From JAWXBT01 sp964523015 (GTDB lineage: Bacteria > Bdellovibrionota_C > UBA2361 > J135), in contig CAZFXN010000013.1 of NCBI GenBank assembly GCA_964523015.1, forward strand, positions 1-52,763: DNA of 52,763 nt. Direction: 5' to 3'. Shown piece after piece: positions 16,601-22,386 of this stretch (position 1 is its first letter; the number at the start of each line of letters is the position of its first letter). The position numbers were made by a program, and so were the translations under genes. The notes below the pieces were generated by a model. It was given only the letters and a program-made list of their open reading frames with translations, made no database searches and was not told the DNA's origin.

Positions 16601-18427
16601 TTACCCCACTCCTATTCCCTGTTGCTCAAGCGGCACTGGCACAATTCCATTAGCGGCGATCATGTATAGCTGGTTAGCATTATCATGATAACCGCGTTGC
16701 GCTAGGGCGATCCCGGCCCAATAAGCAATGACGCCGTCCTCTAATCTATCTTTTAGATCATGACGGTAGGCACCAGAAAGGGTCGCTCCAATTAAATTGA
16801 TCAGCTTGTCGACATAAAAATCAGGCAGATTTTTTAATGCCGTCTCAAGGCTCGAACGTGAAGTAGTTGAGAATGCCGGAGATAAACTTGCCTCTAGTAT
16901 GTTGCATAGGTCAGTCAGGTTAGGGGAGGTTTCCCTGATGAAGTTTACAAAATCAGCTGCGAATGAAAATGGTGATTCCATTGTCACTTGTGGCATAGGC
17001 TGAGATGAGATCTTCTGTCCAAAGGCTAAACTAGTAACGGCACCGCGATTTGCTAATAGTGGAGTTGCCAATTGACGCCAGGCCCGTAAACAGGCTGGCC
17101 AGTGATAAGTAATATCGTGATAGGCATACCAGCCACCATCTTTTAAAAGTGGGTAGGTTAGGTAAAAATCTTCGCGGACCTCTTCCCACCAGTGGGCTCC
17201 ATCTACAAAGATAAAATCAGCTTTAAAATTTGGATCCCATTCTTTCATGACATCCTGTGAAAAGCCTTGGATAGGGGTTACATACTGCGCTAATCCTAAT
17301 CTTTTAAAATTACTATTCCAAATGGCTCGTGTGCTCCCGAGACCGCCTCCATCCCAAGGATCGACAACGAAGATCCTTTTTTGACTATTAACACAAGCAA
17401 GGGCCATCGCAGAAGTCGAGCGCCCCAAGTGCGATCCAATTTCGATAATTACAGCTCCATCAGGAAGGCCTTTAACGATTTCAAAGAGCAATTGCTCTTG
17501 GCCGGGATCGAGATATCCAACGACGTTTTCTACATCTTTGGCTATTTGTTGATAAGTAAAACCATTTGTTGGCAGCTCTTTTTCTAAGGTTGCGCTGAGT
17601 GAGAGAACTTGTGGATCTGCTGGGGCTTTCTTAAGTTGCACATCTAGTCGTTTTTTGGCCTCCCAATTACGTCCTACTGATGATAAGCATTTGGCATAAT
17701 GGTAATCAATTAATGGTACATCAGGATTAATTTGTGAAAGCTGTTCAACTTTAGTTAGTGCTGTCTGTACATCTCCTCTGTCAAAAGCATCATTTGCCGA
17801 AGCCATTAACTCCTCAGTGCTAGGAAGTAATGGTAATGTAACAGTAACGGATAGCGGAATAATGCGCTTAACCGGCCCAGAGTTTTTATGGATAAAGTTA
17901 TTAATAACCATGCTTAAATTTAGTGCGGTACCGGAGCTTGGAATAGCTGCTAGTAAATTAAGTAGGATAGATTTTTTAAATAGTACACCAGTTAAATAAG
18001 TGATCGGTCTTACAAAAGTACAAGATTGATCTCTAGTAGTGTTGGTTACTGTTTGAAGATCCCAGTTTGAAAATGATTTTGGAAGGATTGTGTTAAGATC
18101 AGAGACGGTTCCATCGGTTTTAACCAAGTTCAGATTAACTATTCCAAGAGAGGCAAAGCGTGCACTAAGGAGAGTTTGTGCGGATTGCTGAAGGGCAATC
18201 CCATCACAAGTTGCATCTTCGTCCGCTATATAAATAATTTTGTGCTCAGCATTTGCGATTACATGGACCAAAAGATCGCGTAGCTGGGTTGCAATTTCAT
18301 TTGATCCTAATTGACAATGAAGAAGTTGACTGCCTGCCTGAATTATTTCAGCTACACTTTTCTCAAATGTAGATTTTAATGTGAGATCAATATTTTGGTG
18401 TTTGGTGACTCTAACCAAGGTAATCAT
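16601..18427 (-). CDS. TPR protein fused to a class I SAM-dependent methyltransferase
   Basis: 608 residues. The first 195 or so form an alpha/beta-like region with IIYIADEDATCDG near residue 60, faintly like a glycosyltransferase-A fold, but too weak to name. A short TPR stretch (about 210-285) follows. Then comes a Methyltransf_24-type domain with AVIIEIGSHLGRSTSAMA (SAM-binding motif I), RIFVVDPWDG and DFIFVDGAHWWEEVREDF; such domains often modify sugars or lipid-linked glycans. The last 160 residues are helical. GGAG sits eight bases before the ATG. It converges with the response regulator gene. A role in surface-glycan modification is an inference from the domain family. Confidence 0.7.
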   Translation of the reverse strand: MITLVRVTKHQNIDLTLKSTFEKSVAEIIQAGSQLLHCQLGSNEIATQLRDLLVHVIANAEHKIIYIADEDATCDGIALQQSAQTLLSARFASLGIVNLNLVKTDGTVSDLNTILPKSFSNWDLQTVTNTTRDQSCTFVRPITYLTGVLFKKSILLNLLAAIPSSGTALNLSMVINNFIHKNSGPVKRIIPLSVTVTLPLLPSTEELMASANDAFDRGDVQTALTKVEQLSQINPDVPLIDYHYAKCLSSVGRNWEAKKRLDVQLKKAPADPQVLSLSATLEKELPTNGFTYQQIAKDVENVVGYLDPGQEQLLFEIVKGLPDGAVIIEIGSHLGRSTSAMALACVNSQKRIFVVDPWDGGGLGSTRAIWNSNFKRLGLAQYVTPIQGFSQDVMKEWDPNFKADFIFVDGAHWWEEVREDFYLTYPLLKDGGWYAYHDITYHWPACLRAWRQLATPLLANRGAVTSLAFGQKISSQPMPQVTMESPFSFAADFVNFIRETSPNLTDLCNILEASLSPAFSTTSRSSLETALKNLPDFYVDKLINLIGATLSGAYRHDLKDRLEDGVIAYWAGIALAQRGYHDNANQLYMIAANGIVPVPLEQQGIGVG

Positions 18428-18550
18428 GGATTGCGCTCCGATTATATTGCCATAAAAACTTGTCTGGATTAGTTAAAGATGCCCTTAAATGAAGCTAGGA
18501 TTCCAATAAATCAACTGGCTGTATCTTATCGATTTTAATACCATCTAGCC

Positions 18551-18566
18551 TGTGATTTATATCACA
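18551..18566. promoter_or_regulatory. Perfect CRP-type palindrome
   Basis: TGTGA-TTTATA-TCACA matches the CRP consensus half-sites exactly. Its centre is at 18558.5. A GATACT (-10-like) at 18588-18593 would put a transcription start near 18600, about 41.5 bases from the centre, the class II activation geometry. The downstream gene starts at 18629 after AGGAG. A CRP-family regulator is encoded 1.7 kb away. Confidence 0.75.
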
Positions 18567-18628
18567 TGGTACCTTCTCAAATACTCCGATACTTAATCTA
18601 TCGGTTATTGGTTTATTAGGAGATAAAA

Positions 18629-19021
18629 ATGAAACAATTCGTTAAATTACTTACAATATTATTAATTACATCAGCTACTCAAGTCATTGCACAAACAACG
18701 CCAGATGTTGATTTTAAAGGTACAAGAGCGACTACTTCAGATCCTCTAATGAAAGAGAATACTTTAAATATCTCTATACCAAAGGCGCTTGCTGGTTTTA
18801 GTTTAAATTTCTCTTCTCCAGACGCGTTGCAGAAATTCAATATGAGCTTTATGCCAGTGATGGAGTTACTTACTTTGTTAGAAAATAAAGGTGCTAAAGT
18901 TACAGCAACACCAGTTCAGATTAAAGATCTACTTACTATTCAGGTGGCAGTTGATGGTAAGAAATTAGATGATCTTATTGTAGTACAGTGTAACGATTGT
19001 GTAATTATATACGAATACTAA
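18629..19021 (+). CDS. Secreted small protein with C-terminal CxxC (paralog 1)
   Basis: A 130-residue protein of no family I recognise. A clean signal peptide (about residues 1-21, ending VIAQ) suggests export. The mature part is short and beta/alpha in character, then ends CNDCVIIYEY with Cys121 and Cys124. It aligns over its C-terminal 60 residues with the next gene: a block of MELLTLLENKGAKV type, then a strand ending in DG, then C-x-x-C and an aromatic-acidic tail. AGGAG lies seven bases before the ATG, and a perfect CRP site lies 63 bases upstream. The CxxC could bind metal or serve redox chemistry; this is inference. Confidence 0.7.
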   Translation: MKQFVKLLTILLITSATQVIAQTTPDVDFKGTRATTSDPLMKENTLNISIPKALAGFSLNFSSPDALQKFNMSFMPVMELLTLLENKGAKVTATPVQIKDLLTIQVAVDGKKLDDLIVVQCNDCVIIYEY

Positions 19022-19047
19022 AATCTATTTTAATAAAGGAATCAGTT

Positions 19048-19461
19048 ATGAGTTTAGTTAATATATCTGGAAAACTGGTAGTTGGTACGCTGATACTATT
19101 AGTAGTAGCAACTGCAGGCTTTGTGATAATGCAGGGAGGAGATGGAAAGGTTCTTGGATCTGCAAGTGGGAAAACGGTTAGTACGAAATCCCAGGTTCAG
19201 ATTGCAGTATTAAAAAACATTGACCCAAAAACAAAGAAGGTTAATCAGAGCATGATTCAGCTAGGAGTTGAACCCATCTTGGCTTTAGTAGGCGAGCTAG
19301 AAGCTCGTGGTTCAAGTGTAGATATGACGGAGAGTGAAAGTAATGGGATATCCACTCTAAGGATTAAGATTGACGGCACTGTTATCTCCCCAATCGTTTC
19401 AGAGTGTAAAATCTGTGAACCAATTATTTATGATTATGAGCCAATAATATTTGAGTATTAA
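19048..19461 (+). CDS. Membrane-anchored small protein with C-terminal CxxC (paralog 2)
   Basis: 137 residues from the ATG at 19048, supported by AAAGGA eight bases upstream; an earlier in-frame ATG at 18997 would overlap the previous gene and lacks such a site. An N-terminal hydrophobic segment (about 9-29) without an obvious cleavage site anchors it. The C-terminal half parallels paralog 1: LALVGELEARGSSVDM, LRIKIDG, SECKICEP with Cys120 and Cys123. The tail is doubled (PIIYDYE then PIIFEY). With a 26-base spacing it is almost certainly co-transcribed with paralog 1 under the CRP-type site. Function is unknown. Confidence 0.72.
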   Translation: MSLVNISGKLVVGTLILLVVATAGFVIMQGGDGKVLGSASGKTVSTKSQVQIAVLKNIDPKTKKVNQSMIQLGVEPILALVGELEARGSSVDMTESESNGISTLRIKIDGTVISPIVSECKICEPIIYDYEPIIFEY

Positions 19462-19488
19462 GAGCTATCCTATTAGGACCCTCTTAAT
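19457..19488. terminator. Hairpin shared by two convergent genes
   Basis: ATTAAGAG (19457-19464) pairs with CTCTTAAT (19481-19488), and an inner TCCT/AGGA adds to the stem. The TAA stops of both convergent genes lie within it. There is no strong T-tract, so termination is only likely, not certain. Confidence 0.4.
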
Positions 19489-20225
19489 GCATGAAAAACT
19501 GCTTGGCCTAGATAAACTTCTGTTGCAGTAGCTATTACTAAAACTCCTACGGCAACACCGATTAAGGTTAAACAAGCAATTGAAACACGTCGAAGCTCAG
19601 CAGATCCAAATTCATATTTTAAAATTGCAATTGAGATAAAGACCCCAGCCAATCCAGCAATTACATATGAAAGAGCTTCTAGAAATAAATGCGGCAAAAT
19701 TGAGGTAAAAATTATAGCAGCATCTGATAAGCCAACCTGATCCTTTAATTGCTTAATGTATGAAAATATTGCTTCTGCCCAATGAAGTGCATTCCAGGAA
19801 AGGATTAACACCAGTCCGCCTGCTCTATAAACTACAGCTAATGCGGTTCCGATAATAAGGACATTTAAATTGTGTCCAAATAATGCAACAATTTTATTTC
19901 GATAAATCGCATTAAGATCAAGTTCAGTATGTTGGGTATTAGATATAAGCTCGATTACTACAGCAGCAAAAAAGATACCGAGAAATATGGAGATAAACTC
20001 AAAAGCAAGTTTTCGATTAGCTATCCAAGGAGAAATCTTTTCCTGCCAAATAGCTTGCCGATTTGATTCTAAAAGTTGGCCCAAAAGAGTTGAGAGGCCT
20101 AATGCAGTTAGGGCGCAGATAGCCATCTGACGAGCTTCACTAAAATACTTATTGGCTACCCAGACTGAGAGGAGTGCGAAGGTAAAGCTAATGAAAAATG
20201 GTTTTAAAGATTCACGGAGCATCAT
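19473..20225 (-). CDS. SpoIIM/DUF95-like integral membrane protein
   Basis: A 250-residue protein with about six membrane segments. LPHLFLEALSYVIAGLAGV, with P178, H179 and E183, corresponds to the conserved P-H-x-x-x-E signature of the SpoIIM / DUF95 family. In endospore formers SpoIIM acts in engulfment with SpoIID and SpoIIP; in other bacteria and archaea the family is widespread and uncharacterised. Nothing here suggests sporulation. It is divergent from the Crp/Fnr gene, sharing a 45-base intergenic stretch that carries a Crp/Fnr-like palindrome, so both could be under the same control. Confidence 0.65.
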   Translation of the reverse strand: MMLRESLKPFFISFTFALLSVWVANKYFSEARQMAICALTALGLSTLLGQLLESNRQAIWQEKISPWIANRKLAFEFISIFLGIFFAAVVIELISNTQHTELDLNAIYRNKIVALFGHNLNVLIIGTALAVVYRAGGLVLILSWNALHWAEAIFSYIKQLKDQVGLSDAAIIFTSILPHLFLEALSYVIAGLAGVFISIAILKYEFGSAELRRVSIACLTLIGVAVGVLVIATATEVYLGQAVFHALRGS

Positions 20226-20252
20226 AAATTCTATATACCGATTTTCAGTCTT

Positions 20253-20266
20253 TCGATATATATCAA
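20253..20266. promoter_or_regulatory. Crp/Fnr-like palindrome between divergent genes
   Basis: TCGAT-ATAT-ATCAA matches nine of the ten specified bases of the FNR consensus TTGAT-N4-ATCAA and shares the core GAT-N4-ATC with the CRP-type site at 18551. It ends four bases before the start of the Crp/Fnr gene. Bound protein there would repress the regulator's own gene, a common autoregulatory arrangement. Confidence 0.5.
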
Positions 20267-20270
20267 AAGC

Positions 20271-20948
20271 ATGGAAATCGATCGCCCAAAGATAAAAGAG
20301 TTAGCTGTTAGTAAAATCCCTATTTTTGCTTCTTTAAATGATCAGGAGCGAGCAGATCTTACTAATCGTTTAATGCTCCGTGATCATAAAAAGGGAACTA
20401 ATATTATCATCTCTGACCAGTCAGGAAGCGAGATCATGTTCGTGGCTGATGGTTCAGTTGATATAAAGCGAAGTAGTCAGGATGGTAAAGAGGTAATCAT
20501 ATCGCGTCTTAAGATCGGAGATTTTTTTGGAGAGATTGCGCTGCTTACGGGATCGACTAGATCTGCTGATGTGATCGCAGTTGAGGATTCAATGGTTTTA
20601 GTGCTTAGAGCCAGCGATTTTAATTATCTACTAGAGAGTAATTCGAATTTTACAAAAGCACTTTTAGTGGATTTAGCACGAAGAGTAGCCACCTCTTCAT
20701 CACGGATCTCAGATCTTGCTCTTCTTGATGTTTATCTAAGAGTATTTAGAGCTTTAAGTTCATTGTCAGAGAAAGATAAGACAACTGGTCGTAAGGTAGT
20801 TAAGTCTCGTCCTACCCATAAAGACTTAGCATCTATGGTTGGAAGTTCCCGCGAAATGGTCACTCGGGCATTAAGTCGCCTTGAGGAGGACCAAGCAATC
20901 CAGATTGAGGATGAGAAAGTCTGGATATTGACAGAGATTTCAGTCTAA
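20271..20948 (+). CDS. Crp/Fnr-family transcription regulator
   Basis: A 225-residue regulator. The cyclic-nucleotide-binding fold has GDFFGEIALLTGSTRSADVIA, with the GEIAL and RSA residues that contact the cyclic nucleotide phosphate in CRP, so cAMP or a similar ligand is plausible. FNR iron-sulphur cysteines are absent. A dimerisation helix and a C-terminal HTH follow (HKDLASMVGSSREMVTRALS). The recognition helix SSREMVTR keeps the R-E-x-x-x-R spacing by which CRP reads TGTGA. A perfect TGTGA-N6-TCACA site lies 1.7 kb upstream and a related palindrome lies just before its own start. No adenylate cyclase gene is in the window. Confidence 0.92.
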   Translation: MEIDRPKIKELAVSKIPIFASLNDQERADLTNRLMLRDHKKGTNIIISDQSGSEIMFVADGSVDIKRSSQDGKEVIISRLKIGDFFGEIALLTGSTRSADVIAVEDSMVLVLRASDFNYLLESNSNFTKALLVDLARRVATSSSRISDLALLDVYLRVFRALSSLSEKDKTTGRKVVKSRPTHKDLASMVGSSREMVTRALSRLEEDQAIQIEDEKVWILTEISV

Positions 20949-21001
20949 AAGGCTAACTCTTAGCATAATTGCAATATTAGTCATTTCAGCTACTTAGCCA
21001 A

Positions 21002-21052
21002 TTGTCACAAATTTGTAAAAAAATTGTAAATAAACTGCAACCATTTTGTAAC
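21002..21052 (+). promoter_or_regulatory. Five tandem PhoB-box-like half-sites, 11-bp period
   Basis: Seven-base elements TTGTCAC, TTGTAAA, TTGTAAA, CTGCAAC and TTGTAAC begin at 21002, 21013, 21024, 21035 and 21046, each followed by a four-base A/T-rich spacer. This is the architecture of a PhoB (OmpR-family) operator: direct repeats of a CTGTCAT-like heptamer at 11-bp spacing. The next gene downstream starts at 21205. A TATACT at 21100 is a possible -10. Confidence 0.65.
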
Positions 21053-21204
21053 GTTTGAATCAAAGATAAGGGGAAGCATTATGCAGGTGCCGATGTTGTT
21101 ATACTAAGTTTTTATAGTAAGCGGTTATTCTCATTGTTTTGGTAAGGTTCACGGCGATAAAAGTTAATAATTAATAATTTAATAAATGTGAACTGTAAAG
21201 CATC

Positions 21205-21513
21205 ATGAACGAATATAAGAAAAACTCTACCGATTGTGATTTTCAACTAAGAATTTTAGAGAAGCCAATTATAGAATGTCCAGATGTCGAGGAACTGCTC
21301 TCTGATTACATTGATCATGAGTTGATTCCGACTCTCCATGCTCGTGTTGGTGCTCATATTATGGAGTGTGCAGTTTGCTCTGAATCAGAGGAGGATATCC
21401 GTATGGTCATCGAGCTTGCCGCCACTATTAAAGATACCCCTGTGCCAATTGATGTGCGTGAGAGGTTACGACAAAACCTAAACGATCGATTGGGCCTTTC
21501 GCTTTCAATGTAA
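21205..21513 (+). CDS. Zinc-finger anti-sigma-factor-like protein
   Basis: A 102-residue soluble protein. The N-terminal LLSDYIDHELIPTLHARVGAH and H51-x3-C55-x2-C58 form the HxxxCxxC module of the putative zinc-finger (zf-HC2 / ZAS) family, which holds many ECF sigma factors inactive until redox or other signals release them. There is no membrane segment. No sigma factor gene is adjacent; the nearest, at 25165, has another candidate partner. The start lacks a strong Shine-Dalgarno. The 256-base region upstream contains the PhoB-type repeat and no other convincing gene. Confidence 0.65.
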   Translation: MNEYKKNSTDCDFQLRILEKPIIECPDVEELLSDYIDHELIPTLHARVGAHIMECAVCSESEEDIRMVIELAATIKDTPVPIDVRERLRQNLNDRLGLSLSM

Positions 21514-21571
21514 GCCTCAAAAGACCCTAACCTAGATCTGCTATTGCGAAGCAATCGATACCATTTATTTG

Positions 21572-21853
21572 CTAGGCAGCTTTTGTAGTAACTACTCTGT
21601 AATCGTACCCTAATGTGACCAAGATGTTAAATATTACATCGAAGGTAATTTTGGATGTTCCGATACCTGATTCAATCTGCGCAACCCTTGCTTGGCTTAC
21701 CCCTAATTTTTTTGCTAAAACAGCCTGGGATATCTTCTTTACCTTGCGAATTTTGATTATCATTCCAATAAGACGCTGTTTTTCCCGAACCTCGGATAAC
21801 TCAGCACCGAGCGATTTTGCTAATTGTTCAATATTAACTTCCTTCCAGGGCAT
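21572..21853 (-). CDS. higA: HigA-type antitoxin (XRE family)
   Basis: A 93-residue protein with a Cro/C1-type helix-turn-helix at about residues 33-85 (KISQAVLAKKLGVSQARVAQIESG). It follows the toxin gene by one base, the toxin-first order typical of higBA. It should neutralise the toxin and repress the operon by binding the palindrome at 22193-22216. Assignment to HigA rather than another XRE antitoxin rests on the partner's family and order. Confidence 0.85.
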   Translation of the reverse strand: MPWKEVNIEQLAKSLGAELSEVREKQRLIGMIIKIRKVKKISQAVLAKKLGVSQARVAQIESGIGTSKITFDVIFNILVTLGYDYRVVTTKAA

Positions 21854-21854
21854 A

Positions 21855-22187
21855 CTAAATCTCCTTTATACGCTTTAAAATTAATTCCAATTCCTTTTGG
21901 GGAATCTCTTGTGTCTTTTTGCGAAACGCGTGGATCAAATAAATTGCTTCTCCTTTTTTGATAAAATAAATCACCCTAATTTGCCCGCTTTTGTCCCGAA
22001 ACCGTAACTCATGTACCCCGCGTGCAATACTAGATAGGTTACGACTTAAGGGCATAGTTAAATTACGCCCCGATTCTAATTGAACGATTGCATCAGTAAC
22101 TTCCAATCGTGTTTGTTGGGGTAAATTCAACAGAAAATCCTCAACAGGGCTACGTCCACTAGATGTATTGTAATATCGGATCTTCAC
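21855..22187 (-). CDS. higB: RelE/HigB-superfamily toxin (Gp49-like)
   Basis: A 110-residue protein of the phage-derived Gp49-like/HigB family (PF05973), ribosome-dependent mRNA interferases. Signatures are SPVEDFLLNLPQQTR near residue 13, ARGVHELRFRDKSGQIRVIYF in the centre, and IYLIHAFRKKTQEIP with catalytic-type Lys/Arg at the end. The start is GTG at 22187, which coincides with the transcription start predicted from the promoter, so the message is probably leaderless. No frame damage is seen, so the module looks functional. Confidence 0.87.
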   Translation of the reverse strand: MKIRYYNTSSGRSPVEDFLLNLPQQTRLEVTDAIVQLESGRNLTMPLSRNLSSIARGVHELRFRDKSGQIRVIYFIKKGEAIYLIHAFRKKTQEIPQKELELILKRIKEI

Positions 22188-22192
22188 CCAAG

Positions 22193-22222
22193 TATTATAA
22201 TCTACAGCTTATAATAAGGCAA
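22193..22222 (-). promoter_or_regulatory. higBA promoter overlapped by a palindromic operator
   Basis: On the minus strand TTGCCT (22222-22217), a 17-base spacer and TATAAT (22199-22194) form a good sigma-70 promoter. A perfect inverted repeat TATTATAA-N8-TTATAATA covers 22193-22216, that is, the spacer and -10 box. The -10 ends seven bases before the GTG start of higB. Confidence 0.7.
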
Positions 22223-22322
22223 GACTTATATCTAGCTTGCGCTAAGTGGCTGATAACGAACTAGCTTGGATTCCCTTGTTCCATAGCTTCGAAATCACAT
22301 TACACACATTACAGCCATATTT

Positions 22323-22351
22323 TTCCAATTTTTGACGTATCGCGCTATACT
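22323..22351 (+). promoter_or_regulatory. Candidate polA promoter
   Basis: TTCCAA (-35-like), a 17-base spacer and TATACT (-10) lie 36 bases before the polA start. The -35 is a weak match. Confidence 0.35.
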
Positions 22352-22386
22352 AATACGTAATACTACTGCACTAATTTTTATTCTTT

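Noticed and set aside
21081..21107. An eight-codon open frame (MQVPMLLY) after GGGG downstream of the PhoB-type repeat
   Set aside because: It could be a leader peptide, but it overlaps the only -10 candidate (TATACT), has no attenuator-like pairing and is too short to support.
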